Source: Hepsetus odoe (Eukaryota; Chordata; Actinopteri; Characiformes; Hepsetidae). From it: a stretch of DNA of 64,000 nucleotides. The translations under genes were made by a program, and so were the position numbers. Positions 35,560 to 47,105 of this stretch are shown here, in pieces. The stretch is from assembly GCA_017165825.1 (NCBI GenBank), contig CM029387.1:18613061-18677060 (forward strand). Direction: 5' to 3'. The stretch's first letter is position 1, and every line of letters begins with the position of its first letter. The notes below the pieces were generated by a model. That model saw nothing but the letters and a program-made list of their open reading frames with translations, did not search any database and had not been told where the DNA came from.

Positions 35560-36055
35560 TATCTCCAAAAATGGCTGGTTATTTGGGACGTTTCTGTTTT
35601 GCAGTAGCAACATAAAGGGGTCCAAGGAAAGACAAGCAGTGAGCCAGAGTCATGGGTGGCTGAGCTACAATAGCACAAATTGCTGAAAAGGGCTGGTTTG
35701 ACAGAAAGCTGGCAAAACATCCAGTGGATCAGCTTCCTGAGTAGCCTTAGATGACTAAGAGTGTCCACAGTGTTGCCTGTCCAAAGCGCCTACAAGAGAC
35801 ATGAGAGCATGGAACATGTAGCAGTGGAACAATGTGCTCTCATCTGATGAATCACATGTTATTTTACATTATGTGGATGATCGCTGCCATTGAGTCACTT
35901 ACCTGGAGAAGAGACGGCACCAGGATGGACAATAAAGGAAGGCAAGCTGGCAGAGGCACCGTGATGCTCTGGTCAATGTGCTGCTGGGATACTTTGACTC
36001 TTTGCATTTGTGTAGATGTTACAAACATGTTAAAACTACTTAAATATTTTTGCAT
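35560..36055 (+). mobile_element. Tc1/mariner transposase relic
   Basis: The forward strand shows a decayed DD34E transposase: SDESHVILHYVDD at about 35846-35884 corresponds to the family's SDESRF.LHHVDGR. CACCGTGATGCTCTGGTCAA (35958-35977) corresponds to GGSVMLWAM. Many stops and shifts are present. It is from the same broad family as 4697-5394, of which this copy keeps the middle. Confidence 0.65.
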
Positions 36056-36201
36056 GGTTTGTAAAGCACGGTTATTAGTTATTAGTTTAAAACAAAGCAG
36101 CACAACTTGCAGAATTTAAAGGATGCTTTTTATATCTATGTTTTCATGTTCAGGGTTATAATGTTAGGACTGATTTGTGTTCATATTTGCATATTTATTT
36201 G

Positions 36202-36474
36202 CTAGTCATCCATCCATTTTCTGCTGCTTGTCCCAAACGGGGTCACGGGGGAGGGTGGGGGGGTGCTGGAGTCCAACCCAGCGCACACATGGTGAAGGAC
36301 AGGGGACGCGGGATGCACCCTGGACAGGTCGCCAGCCCATCACAGGGAGGAGCGAGACGGGGACGGCACCTTGCTCAAGGGTACCTCAGGGCAACCTATT
36401 GGGAAGGGGTTCGAACCCCAATCATGTGGCCAACGCCCTAACCACTAGGCCACTGCTGCCCACTTTCTAGTCAT
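36202..36474 (-). mobile_element. full-length composite SINE: family A tRNA head plus (ATGG)-type body, with target site duplication
   Basis: CTAGTCAT occurs at 36202-36209 and 36467-36474. On the minus strand the element begins GGGCAGCAGTGGCCTAGTGG, has a B-box-like GGTTCGAACCCC, then GGTTGCCCTGAGGTACCCTT as in family A. It then switches to CTGGCGACCTGTCCAGGGTG, CGTTTGGGACAAGCAGCAG and a GGATGGATG end. A short head/body joint near 36345-36360 marks the switch. Confidence 0.87.
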
Positions 36475-36852
36475 GTGAATGTATTCAGATAGAGCTTTCG
36501 GTTATCTGAAGATTTACATCCTTAAAAGAGCATCTTGATTCTCTTTCTAATGGTGTTTTTTATAGTTTGAGTGTTGGTGAATGCTTCCCAAAGAGGGGAT
36601 AAAATGTGTGGGTTTTTTAATTATTCCAACGGAATTGTAACTGTTAGAAATACTGTCAGAAATATTTGTGTTATTGCTGTCCTAAAAAAAAATCACATTA
36701 AGCTGGGCCTATACTGCATAATTTTCAACACAATCTAAACTGAATGTCCAGGATGGGAAGGGGGTCAGAAATTATGTTATGGTGCGAGAGGATAAAAAAG
36801 TCCAACTCTATCCATGTTTTATTTGATATTCTATAAATGTACTGTGATGTAC

Positions 36853-37020
36853 TGGGGCAGCGATGGCCCCCGGATCGTACGATTGTGGGTTCAATTACCT
36901 TACAAGTAGGTTGCCCTAAGGTACCCTTGAGTACCTTAGGTACCATCCCCATCGCTGCTCCCAGGTTGCATTTTGTTGTGTTGTGCTGTGTTTCACAATG
37001 ACAAGGATAGTCACTTTCAC
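36853..37020 (+). mobile_element. SINE family A copy with internal deletions
   Basis: Head GGGGCAGCGATGGCCCCCGG (part of the A-box region lost), GTTGCCCTAAGGTACCCTTG, then a jump to TTGCATTTTGTTGTG and CACAATGACAAGGATAGTCA. Confidence 0.78.
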
Positions 37021-38370
37021 TGTTTTGGGATTTAAAAGAAAATTGACAGAGACCTGGCCTTAGTTTTGTGTTTGTTGTATCATTAAAGAGACAATAAGTG
37101 CTCATTCATTAAAAATCTTCTAGTACAGAGCTGAGATAAATGTCTCCAAAAATGGTGTTGACATCAGAAGTATGGCTGATTACACTTTCCACCTTATTTA
37201 TTTAAAGTTTTGCAGAAAGACCCTTTAACAGTTCTGGGAGTTCAGTGGTTAGATGGAAGTACAAGTGTTGAACATGGACTGAAAGAATGTTTCTAATCTG
37301 AAAAACACTGTTCAGAGGTTTGGATCAAATCAACAGAGCTTAGAAGGCTGCAAAGTGTACCATCTGTAGTTGGTTCAATAACTTAAAATTTTGATAAATC
37401 GAATGTTAAATTGAGGCGCACTGTTGTCGGGTTTTGCACATCTTGTGAGTGCTTATACATACATCTGGCCTTGAGTATCTTCAGACTTTTCTTGGGCAGC
37501 GTGCATATTTTGCATGCGCTAGAAGGAAAGCAGTAAATCACTTGCGAAAGTTTCCTCACCTCCATCCCCGTCAGCTGTGGCCATAGTTGCTTCGTTTAGA
37601 CACGTTTTATACCAAGGTAATGAAAAATTTATAGAAAACAGGTGGACATCAAATGATTCCCACAGCCCTAGTACTGTGCCCCAACTGCAGGCTGAATGAG
37701 AAGATGAAAAAAAGATTGTTTTTTTATTGTTTAAAAATTGCACCATTTTATAAAAAGCACCGTCTCTCAATAACCTGAACTTTAATCCTGTTCTGTTTAA
37801 CTGGTCAGGGAATGGTTATACTGGGATCTGCAGTTCACTGCAAAGGATTTAGGTTGAAGATCACAGACTGTGGCACTGATTGACATCCAGTTATTTCTTA
37901 AATGGTATAGATAGATAGATGCATTAACACTAAGGGCTTCTTTACCACTTCTAAGCTGCATATCTGGAGGAGGAGGCCAGATGATTATTGGTCACAGTTT
38001 GACTTCCGGCATTCAGAGATGGATGAGGGTGTGATGTGATTATTACATTTAAAATCCTTTAATCCCATTTTTGAGCACATTGAGCACGTAGCTGGAACAG
38101 CAAATCATCTTCGAGTTACCTGAATGTTAGAGGCATTTGGAAAGGAGCGGAAAGAGGAGTGGTTGGTGAAAAGATGTAAAATATCCAAATAATGATGAGG
38201 AAACCCCTCTTACCTCCCTTCACCTCTTTCCCTTCCTTCTATTCTCTTCTTCACTCTCTCTTTTTCTCTCTTAATGACACAGTACGAGGTGGGCAGTTGA
38301 GTCAGAGTGTGTCTGCATGTGTGGGCGTGTGTGCGTGAGTATTTGTGCAACTTTGTGTCCAACGTCTCCT
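37021..38370. other. intergenic, nothing recognised
   Basis: Unique AT-rich sequence with a short TAGA run near 37908-37920. No supported gene. Confidence 0.4.
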
Positions 38371-38376
38371 TATTTA

Positions 38377-38421
38377 TGTGTGTGTGTGTCTGTGTGTGTG
38401 TGTGTGTGTATGTGTGTGTGT
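38377..38421. repeat. (TG)n microsatellite
   Basis: Interrupted TG run of about 45 bases. Confidence 0.88.
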
Positions 38422-38528
38422 ACATATATGTCTTCCTGAAAGGCAGAAAGATAGAGAAAGGCTGTATATTGCTTCTTTCTCTGGTCAGATGTAGTGGATT
38501 AAACATTGCTTGACCACACTACGTGGGC

Positions 38529-38594
38529 ATCACCATCATCATCATCATTACCATCATCATCATCACCATCATCATCATCATTATCATCATCATC
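38529..38594. repeat. (ATC)n microsatellite
   Basis: CATCACCATCATCATCATCA continuing with a few interruptions to about 38594. Confidence 0.9.
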
Positions 38595-39039
38595 CTCCCT
38601 GGGCTATGGAATAGACCACGGGGTGTAGGTACACACAGTGTGAGCGCCACTAATATGAGAATGACACCTCTGCGCCCACACATGGCCTGTTCCTCACCAA
38701 TCACAGTCACTCACCAAGGCCTGGCGGGTGGGCGGACGCATCACGCAGGCTAAGTAATGAAGGTGTTGATGGAGAACACCACCGTTTTCACACGTCACAC
38801 TGGGCAGATTGGTCATAGCGCTGAAAAAAAAAAACAAAAAAACAAAAAGAAACGAAAAGAAACGACCTGTGTCATCAGTAAATACAGACAGAAATAGAGG
38901 ATCACACGTAACAGTAATGAATCGCCTGAGACACATTTTAATTAAGCAGCATGTTCCCCACAGATATGCTACCTACCTTCACTCAGGTCCTTCCCTGGTG
39001 GGAAAAAGTCTCTGGTTTCGAAGGATTCTAATGATTCAT

Positions 39040-39530
39040 CTGTAGAAACATAAACACTAACTCACTGGCAGAACAGAAGAACCACATCCTCAAAAGAAAA
39101 AAAGCAGCACTTCCAATTAGCATGGCCCTTATTAGGTTTGGATGAACGATCCCCCGAGGCGTCTTGTGCAAGAGTGCAGGCCCGGCAACCCACACGGTGT
39201 GCACACACATGGCCACTTAAACTGGCAGCCAAACTCTACTGTGGTGGGTTAATGCTCTTAGAAGGCAGCCTGCTCAGCGGTGCTACATGTTTTGGGCCCG
39301 CTAGACCTGATACGCTATTGATATAACTCCCCTTTTCCATGTGGGCCAATGAAGGATAGACTCCTTTTTAATCACTCCTAGGGTTTCCACGTCCTCTTAA
39401 TGATTGTCCCTTCTGTTTCTACTTCATGCTATTTGGGAATTTTTCCTTCCTTTTCGGTTTTTACTTCTTCATAAGCCGACAATGATTTCCACGCCCCGAA
39501 CAAAACTTTAGAGACTGCATTGAGTTATCT
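39040..39530. promoter_or_regulatory. candidate conserved non-coding block
   Basis: Unique, high-complexity sequence: CTTCCAATTAGCATGGCCCT, GATCCCCCGAGGCGTCTTGT, GATACGCTATTGATATAACT and CTTTTTAATCACTCCTAGGG. It contains several homeodomain-like AATTA/TAAT cores. No coding match. Texture-based call only. Confidence 0.25.
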
Positions 39531-39544
39531 CTTGTGCCGTTGAA

Positions 39545-39680
39545 TGAGATGCAATATATATAAAGTACAAGTACTTAATTACTGTACTTCAGTAAAATTT
39601 ATTAGTCATGCTTAACTTGAATGTTTATGTTATGGATGACTTTTTACTTTTGCATTTAACATTTTAATACAAATATCTGC
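39545..39680. repeat. AAGTACTT-rich repeat fragment
   Basis: AAAGTACAAGTACTTAATTA and TGTACTTCAGTAAAA resemble the words over the mplkip promoter (7741-7975). It is a short piece of a dispersed element of unknown class. Confidence 0.4.
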
Positions 39681-39799
39681 ATTTTCAGAAGAGAAAATTT
39701 ATTTTTATTTTGCATCACCTTAGATAGACAGATAGACAAAGAAAACCCAAGCTGATGGTTTGTCAGTGTAGATCACACATTACACACATTATCTGTCGT

Positions 39800-39986
39800 G
39801 CCGTCTGTTGTTGTCTGTCTTGTCTGCACTTGTTGCCCCTTTTGTGTATTATGTTGTGTCTTATGTTGTCTTGTGTCTTGTGTCTTGTCTTGTGTGTAGC
39901 ACCAGGGTCCTGGAGGAATGTTATTTCATGTTCTGTGTATATGGCTGAAATGACAATAAAATCTTACTTGACTTGACTTGACTTGA
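39800..39986 (+). mobile_element. L2-like LINE 3' end (5'-truncated copy)
   Basis: It matches the last part of the LINE at 30430-32987: GTGTATTATGTTGTGTCTTA, GTGTAGCACCAGG.TCCTGG and GGCTGAAATGACAATAAAAT, followed by a CTTGA tandem tail. It carries no coding sequence. Confidence 0.87.
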
Positions 39987-40107
39987 TTACAAGACAAAAC
40001 TGAGTCAAAGGGAGACTCAGCAGCAGTGAAAATGTGAATGTGATTTCTGTGACAGTAGAATGGTTGTTATGTTTTAGAAGATTGGTTTATTGCAATCCCA
40101 AATTGTA

Positions 40108-40265
40108 TTCAAATCCCAGGTTGCCCTGAGCTACACATAGCTGCCCGCTGCAGCACGGTGTGCACTGGTGAAAAGCAGAGGCTGCATTTTGTTGAGTTTC
40201 ACTGTGTGCTGTGTTGTGTTTCACAATGACAAGGTTTCACTTTCACATTTTTCACTTTCACTTTT
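40108..40265 (+). mobile_element. SINE family A, fragment lacking most of the head
   Basis: TTCAAATCCCAGGTTGCCCT, GCACGGTGTGCACTGGTGAA and CACAATGACAAGGTTTCACT, then a short CACTTTCA repeat. Internal deletions are present. Confidence 0.78.
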
Positions 40266-40504
40266 ATTCTAAATAAACCACCATCAACTTCACATCTAAA
40301 AAAGTCAACAAGTTCACTTAGAAGATACAAGGGCTATATCTTTAATACAAACATCACAACCCCTGCTTCCTAGAACTACCACTGTCAATGAACCTCAGTA
40401 CCAAGTAGAGGTTCAGGCGTTTGTCATTGCCAGGTAAGCCCGATGAACAGTACAAGGCTTTGACTCACAGTTATCTCCCATCAGGGTGTTATCATCAGTT
40501 CTAG

Positions 40505-40760
40505 GTGAAAGTGAAAGTGAAAGTGACAACCCTTGTCATTGCGAGGTCACGGCACAGCACACATGAACCACAACGAAATTGGACCTCTGCATTTAACCCA
40601 TACACACACGTGCAGCAGTGGGCAGCTATTGAAAGCGCCCGGGGAGCAGTGATGGGGACGGTACCTTGCTCAAGGGTACCTCAGGGAAACCCACTTGGGT
40701 GGGAATCGAACCCACAATCTTCCGATGCGGGGCCAACTCCCTAACCACTAGGCCACCGCT
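40505..40760 (-). mobile_element. SINE family A, full-length copy
   Basis: On the minus strand it starts ACAGCGGTGGCCTAGTGGTT, has a B-box-like GGTTCGATTCCC and GGTACCCTTGAGCAAGGTAC, and ends with TCACTTTCACTTTCACTTTC. Confidence 0.9.
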
Positions 40761-40845
40761 GTGAGTCTAATAGCAGGATTGTTATTTAACGAATCAAATC
40801 ACGGGATTAACCTTCGAGAGCCTGTGTAATATTGTGCTGTTAGCC

Positions 40846-40966
40846 TTGAAAGGCCTATAAGTAGAGTCAGTTTAACGCTGAACAGGTGGAGGATAGCCGC
40901 AGGTTTCGACAGTAGCTTGGCTCCACCTGTTCAGTGTTAAACTGCCTCTACTTATAGGTCTTTCAG
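40846..40966. other. long near-perfect hairpin (46-bp arms, 29-base loop)
   Basis: The left arm 40846-40891 and right arm 40921-40966 are reverse complements at 42 of 46 positions. Three of the four differences would be G-U pairs in RNA if the plus strand were transcribed. Weaker pairing may extend about 20 bases outward. The class is unknown: it could be a palindromic MITE, a foldback remnant or a hairpin RNA precursor. Confidence 0.8.
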
Positions 40967-41780
40967 GTCTAATAGAATTGTACTATAGCGACACTTTAAT
41001 AAGGTCTGCCACGGAAAAGACCCGCAGCTAACCTTTTCAGCTAGTGGGCAGACATTTTAAATTAAGGTGAGAACTGTAATCCCCCAGTATTTCCACTGAA
41101 GTATAAATCCACATCCCTCAACCATATGCACCCCTCCCAATGGCAACAGGGCTGGATGAATCCTAAAATCCACTAAAGTTGTTGGGAAGGAGGGCATCTA
41201 ATGAGTGTAAAATTCCTCCTTTTGTGTTTAAGGCCTTCCTTGAATGAGACCACAACTCTGACACACAGTACACACTCGGATGCCACAGTTCTTCAGAATC
41301 ACACAAATATTGGACACCTGGCCAAACCAGCAAAAACACAACGATAGCCGCATCCTGGCAGACACCACTGTTAAGTCAAATCTCAGCCGCAAAACCGCCG
41401 GCACCCTATTGTGCGTAACTAAATCTACTTACACATACATGGCACGCAACCAGACTACCGAATATGACACAATAAACACTTGGATTAGAAGCTGAGATGC
41501 AGCACATGAGCTTTCTGACCTGCCTCAAAGCGTTGTGACATCAAAGACAGAATGAATCCATGTGTTTGGCAAGAGACGCTGAACTCATGTGATTACGGGT
41601 TGTGAAGAGAACTGATGTCATACACCATATAATCTTTTTATAGATGTTTACTGTGCAAATGTATATGTTGCTGTCAGCTCATTAAGTACACAGGAATATC
41701 CAAGTGATGAATTACCTCCTGCGGATCTCACTCTATGATTTCAATGGACCACGGAGAACTGAATTAACATTTACTCGTTT

Positions 41781-42000
41781 GAAAGTGACTATTATTGTCA
41801 TTGTGATACCCAGCACAACACAACACAATCAAATTCAACCTCTGCATTTCACACAGCTATTGAAAGTGCCCAGGGAGCAGTGATGGGGATAGTACCTTGC
41901 TCAAGGGCACCTCAGGGCAATCTACTGGTGAGTGAATTGAACAATCTTCTGATCTTCCGATCCCAGGGCCAACTCCCGAACCACTAGGCCACCACTGCCA
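41781..42000 (-). mobile_element. SINE family A copy
   Basis: On the minus strand: TGGCAGTGGTGGCCTAGTGG, then GATTGCCCTGAGGTGCCCTT, ending CAATGACAATAATAGTCACT. A central piece around the CTGCTGCAC words is lost. Confidence 0.85.
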
Positions 42001-42033
42001 CCAAAGTTTGTGCATCCATGTTAATTCTATATA

Positions 42034-42549
42034 TACAGTAGTGTGCAAAAGTTTTAGGCAGGTGTGGAAAAAATGCTGTAAACAAAGAATGCTTTCAGAA
42101 ATGGAAGTGTTCATCATTTATTTTCATCAATCAACAAAATGCAGTGAATGAACAAAAGAGAATCTAAAACACATCAATATTTGGTGTGACCACCCTTTGT
42201 CTTCAAAACAGCATCAATTCTTCTAGGTACAGTTGCACACAGTTTTTGAAGGAACTCTGCTGGTCGGTTGTTCCAAACACCTTGGAGAACTGAGCACAGA
42301 TCTTCTGTGGATGTAGCTTCCTCACATCCTTCTGTCTCTTCATGTGATCCAGACACACTGGATGATGTGATCAGAGCTCTGGCAGGGCAGGGCAGTGCTG
42401 GTTTTGAAGCAAAACAAAGCACCAAATATTAATCGATTTAGATTTTTCTTTTATTTCTTCCTTGCATTACATAAATTCAATCAAATAAACAATCATTATT
42501 TATATTTCTAGAAGCGTTCTTTGTTTACAGCATTTTTTCACACCTGCCC
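42034..42549 (-). mobile_element. Tc1/mariner deletion derivative with long inverted ends
   Basis: The left end GGCAGGTGTGGAAAAAATGC (42057 on) continues to about 42099. It mirrors the right end at 42511-42549, which ends GCATTTTTTCACACCTGCC; only a few differences separate them. The interior on the minus strand encodes the end of a transposase, PRRIDAVLKTKGGHTKY, a familiar Tc1 C-terminus. Most of the transposase is deleted. The outermost left words ACAGTAGTGTGCAAAAG are typical of this family; the right outer end is degraded. Confidence 0.82.
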
Positions 42550-42565
42550 CGAGCAGCACACCCAG

Positions 42566-42566
42566 T

Positions 42567-42613
<47 letters not shown>
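42566..42613. repeat. (TA)n microsatellite and poly-T
   Basis: An AT-alternating run, interrupted once by GTA, followed by poly-T to about 42630. Confidence 0.88.
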
Positions 42614-42630
<17 letters not shown>

Positions 42631-43308
42631 CCAATATGGATAAAAAAATCATATATTATCACATAAACAATCTGATATTTGGAGGAAAAAAAATGTTTTA
42701 AAGCCTGTTCCTAGTGGTAACTGTGCTGTTTATAGACAGCTTTTTAATACTCTGACACTACACTTTTGTAAAGCACTGGATACTCAAAAACTTTTTTGGA
42801 ATTTTGTGTATTCCACTCAATGAATCACTGCAGAGCCTGGGGTGTGAGTAGCGGGCTCCCACTGTGCCGTATGCCTCAGACCTCCTGGGCTTCAGCCCCC
42901 TCCGATTTGACCACTCATCAACATCCCAACAGAGTCCAACAGTACAAAGCAGGGCCGACGGCAGTGAGGCCAGACTCACATGGCAATTTTTTGTAGAAAA
43001 GTTTTGAAGGTCATATCAAAGAGTGAAAGTGGTTTAGGCGTTGTTGGACAATGCAAGTGGTTTTCTAGGACAGGGGCCTGTGACTTTATAATAGATTCAT
43101 TTTTGTCCCCTCGTTCAACAAATATTCATCTGGAGTTTCAACATTCAGCATTTGACATTTGAAACATTAGATTTATTTTATAATAAAAAAAAATTGCTTG
43201 CTAACTTCTCGCCGCATATCAAGCATACGCGGTATTAAACTCTTTCTCTTATCTATTTTCGAGGGTAGGATTCAAAAACACAATTAGCCACCAGCCGTTA
43301 AAGGTGCC

Positions 43309-43372
43309 GGCCATAGATGTATATATAGATGTATGATGTATGATGTATAGATGTATGATGTATATTTTAATT
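43309..43372. repeat. short GATGTAT tandem repeat
   Basis: ATAGATGTATGATGTATGATG and variants are repeated about eight times with irregular spacing. Confidence 0.7.
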
Positions 43373-44730
43373 GACCAAATAGTCAGTGTCACAATATCAC
43401 ATTTTTGATAAAAATTATACTAGCTTCTTTAATTGGTTCACTTTAAAATCATCAAAAATATTTTCTAAAACATTTGAAAGGTTTTTTTTAAGAAACCAAA
43501 ATTGTTCAAAGAAATAATTCTAACATTTTTATTAAGACGGAACTTTTGACATTCCTCCCTTTATTTTAACCCTGCTTTTATTGATCTTTAATTCTGCATC
43601 AGCCCATAGATGTCTATAACATCTCTTTAAATCTAGTAGCTACATCCCAAACGACTTCCTGAAATGTTGAGAATAAAAATATTCATTTTGCCCACACCAG
43701 TATAATTAAAGACCAGTCACGCTTACCCTGCAATAATTACATTCATTTCTTGAGCAGTTCTGAGCTAAAATCATCTACACAGCTTAAACTGTAGCAAATC
43801 TTAATATTCAGATGAAGTCCAGGGAAAGACACTGAAGGTTATGTCATGCACTGACTAAAGCCAGGACTAGTCCAGAAACCATAGCAAAACAACTAATTTC
43901 AATGAAGCACATGAAAAAAGACAAATTTTATGTAGAATGACTTCAGAGTTTCCCCAATATTGCATAAAAATTGTGAAAGTGAAAGAGCCTTTCTTTACTA
44001 AGGAAAACATGTGTCTGGAAGCATTTATTGTAAATGGGTTGAATGTTCATCACCTCAACCGCATGATCTATTTTGCAGTTCTTTTGTGCATATTTTCAGG
44101 GCAACCTTTCTTTTACTATAGAAACCAGGAAACAGACTCATTTTGTGGCATTGGCATTACAACAAAGTCTCAAACTTACATGACCTGCTCGTTTTCTGTT
44201 TTTTTTGTTTTTTTTTTGACATCTGCTGTTTATATAGAGTTGAATGAGTGCAAATAATCAGTTTTGCTTTTGTAGATTTGGGGGAAAAAAGGAGCGAGAG
44301 GGTGAAGCGGGATTATGTCAGTTGTAGCCAAGCCAATAAGCTTCAGCCTTTGGCATGATATCATTTTCCCAGGTCTGACCTACACTCATACATAAGAGCC
44401 TGCTCGCTGACCATCAGACACACTTCTCTGCTTTTTTCCAACCTCATGAAATCCAAACACTCTCTGGTGGCTAGTATGCACGTCAACCAGTGGTATCACT
44501 TCACCACATCAGAAGAAATGACCGCAAATGATGCCTACCAATTGCCTGCTGCTACTCGAAATTAAACACTCTTTTTCTTTATGGTGGCTCTACTATAAAA
44601 AGTGGCCCCAGGAGTGGCCAGAAACTCAACAGTGAATAGCTACCTAGATCATTTTGTAATCACACCACGTTAAGATTTTCCTAAATACACCACATTACCT
44701 AGACTTGTCACTATGGTTTAGAACGTTGAG
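43373..44730. other. intergenic, possible regulatory patch near 44290-44480
   Basis: Mostly AT-rich unique sequence. Around 44310-44400, AGCCAAGCCAATAAGCTTCA and a CATAAGAG word resemble a CCAAT plus TATA-like arrangement, but no exon follows that I recognise. Confidence 0.25.
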
Positions 44731-44734
44731 CAAC

Positions 44735-45045
44735 TTGCGTTGAACGTTGAGACCTAGTGCCCAAAGATAAAGGGGTTCTGACCACTCATTCAGCATCCCC
44801 CTTAAACTAATCACCTGATCATCTGGAATCCTCTGAACCTGATTCTTCTTCATGCTTTAAGTTAGATTCGTATAAAGCTCCCTGCATGGCTTAATGAACA
44901 AAAAAACAATCCTGAAACTGCTCAGGTACAGCGACTGTGCTGAAAATAAGAGCCAAAAACGTTGTCCTTCAGGAAGCCTGGAGAACAGCTCCTCAATGAT
45001 ACATGGAAGCAAAGTATGAAAAGCTGTGGCTCAAGAATTTTTCAA
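44735..45045 (+). mobile_element. Tc1/mariner-type deletion derivative, second copy of the 18840 family
   Basis: It shares CACCTGATCATCTG, TTCTTCATGCTTTAAGTTAG, CTCAGGTACAGCGACTG and AGGAAGCCTGGAGAAC with 18840-19215. It ends right next to a SINE family A copy (45052). Confidence 0.55.
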
Positions 45046-45051
45046 TATGAA

Positions 45052-45274
45052 GTGAAAGTGACTGTTCTTGTCATTGTGAAACACAGCATAGCACACAGTG
45101 AGCCACAACGAAATACAACCTCAGCATTTTACCCATACACAAATGTGCAGCCTGGGGAGCAGTGATGGGGATGGTACCTTGTTCAAGGGTACCTCAGGGC
45201 AACCTACTGGTCTGGGATCAGAACCCACAACCGTCTGACCCCGGGGCCAATTCCCTAACCACTAGGCCACCTAC
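45052..45274 (-). mobile_element. SINE family A copy
   Basis: On the minus strand: AGTAGGTGGCCTAGTGGTTA, GGTTGCCCTGAGGTACCCTT, ending with CACAATGACAAGAACAGTCA and CTTTCAC. Confidence 0.85.
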
Positions 45275-46767
45275 TGTGCAAAAAATTGCCCTCTTTTGGC
45301 TTTGGACAAAAAGTATCTGGTTAAATCTTCACTTGAAAACAAGTGAAACACTGAAAAGTAAATACACCCTAAAAAGAGACAATATATTTAGCCAAATGTT
45401 TGTTATTTCTTCCCTTTTAAAATTCACATAATAATGGTATACTGGTATGTGAATGGAACTAAACTTATTAAATGCCTAAAAGTGTGCTGCCATGGTGACA
45501 ATAAATAAGTTAATTAATTAATTAACTAATTAATGGCCCATCAATTTAGGAAATACATAATATGATAAGAGTAACTTAGTCTATACTCAGTATATCATAT
45601 CATACAGTACATCATGTAAGGGCAAACTCTTAAATGGGTTCTTATAGTAGGTTTCTGTATTTGCTGTGAATTCTCTGAGATTATTCTTTAAGGTTTACTG
45701 TATAATTAAAAAATAAGTTACTTTATTTCAATAGCAGGAAAAAATGCTTTATGTAAAAAATCAAATGCTATGAAATACAAGTAAACTATTTTAGGTAGAA
45801 AAGTGAGATTATGTCCATGAAGCTGATCAGTTATCCTATAATAGTCTATACAGGAGGTGGAGTCGGTGAATCAGTAGGTAGTTGTAGGCAGAGTTATAGT
45901 TAGAGTGTCGCCCCCACAAGTGAGGTTGGCGTTCTAGGTAGCAATCCCTCATGTTGTGCCAGGTACCACACAGTAAGCAAACCTCCATTGTAGTTGTGTC
46001 TAGTAAAGGACCGGTGACTGAACTGACCACAGAAATGCATGTGATTTGGTGTGATTTCAAGTTTACGGTTTAACTAGTTTCCTTTCTGTCATATTCACCA
46101 GCAACGAGGAATATATAGAATTATTATATAGTGTATTTAAATATGATACAATCCTGAATATTTACATCACTTTACTGTTAACCAACAGCAATATCATATT
46201 TTACATCTCCCAGGATTCTTTAAGCATCAGTCGATGAACTTTAAAGATTTTCCCATTTGGAATTTAAACTTCCGGTGGTTTCCAGCATCTTGTAAGCAGT
46301 AAGGGAATCTGGGCAAGGTGTAGCCTCCCACGCTCAGCCAGTCTGAATTTTAAAGAGCAGAGCTAGTGTCAGCACAATTACGCAGAAATTATAATGCTCT
46401 AGTGTGGAAGTTTCATTCGAGTGAGTGATTTGAAAGAGACCTTTTATTTTATTGTCTGTACTTTTTCTGTAAAAGCCATTCCGTTCACATAATCACACTT
46501 GTGTGCCATGCCAGCAGCACCTTCCTTTAAAAACAGAGTAATGGACTCGGATCACTGAAGGTGTTTACTTACAGTAGATACAGCGATCTGTATTGGCAAC
46601 CCCGCATCCACACGTGTATGAGCAGAAGCATCAGCACATAATGCACCCAGCTGGGAGTGTGGGAGGGGTAATAGGTGTAGGGGAGCCGAGGGCAATCTTC
46701 CAAGGGCAGATCTATAATGATGTTATTATTTTTCCTCTCTCTGAGGAGCATAGTGGGCAGAACTGAA

Positions 46768-46770
<3 letters not shown>
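45275..46770. other. intergenic, nothing firm
   Basis: AT-rich with a TTAA-rich patch at 45510-45535. The stretch 46310-46450 is more complex (AGCACAATTACGCAGAAATT) and may be conserved. No gene is recognised. Confidence 0.3.

Positions 46771-46817
<47 letters not shown>
46771..46817. repeat. (GA)n microsatellite
   Basis: Uninterrupted GA run of 47 bases. Confidence 0.95.
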
Positions 46818-46818
<1 letters not shown>

Positions 46819-47013
46819 CCTGGCTCTAAATGGGTTGCAGCAGAGGGTGGGTATGTGGAGGTTAGGGCAGCACCGATGGGACAGAGAGGAAGAAAAGAGG
46901 CATGTTGCTGCCTCGTGACGGATGTGTCATCATCACTACAGCTGCCTCGGCCAATAACAGACATCTAACTAATCCTCTTCACCAACCAAAAAACTCTACT
47001 ACCTTTGCCTTTT

Positions 47014-47015
<2 letters not shown>

Positions 47016-47062
<47 letters not shown>
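47016..47062. repeat. (CA)n microsatellite
   Basis: Uninterrupted CA run of 47 bases, about 200 bases from the (GA)n tract. Confidence 0.95.
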
Positions 47063-47064
<2 letters not shown>

Positions 47065-47105
47065 TACTTTTTACTTTATGTGCTACTTCAGGCTTAGTTA
47101 TGTGC

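Noticed and set aside
46569..46968. Open frames with Ser-Leu or Arg-Glu alternations
   Set aside because: Artefact of the (GA)n tract at 46771-46817.
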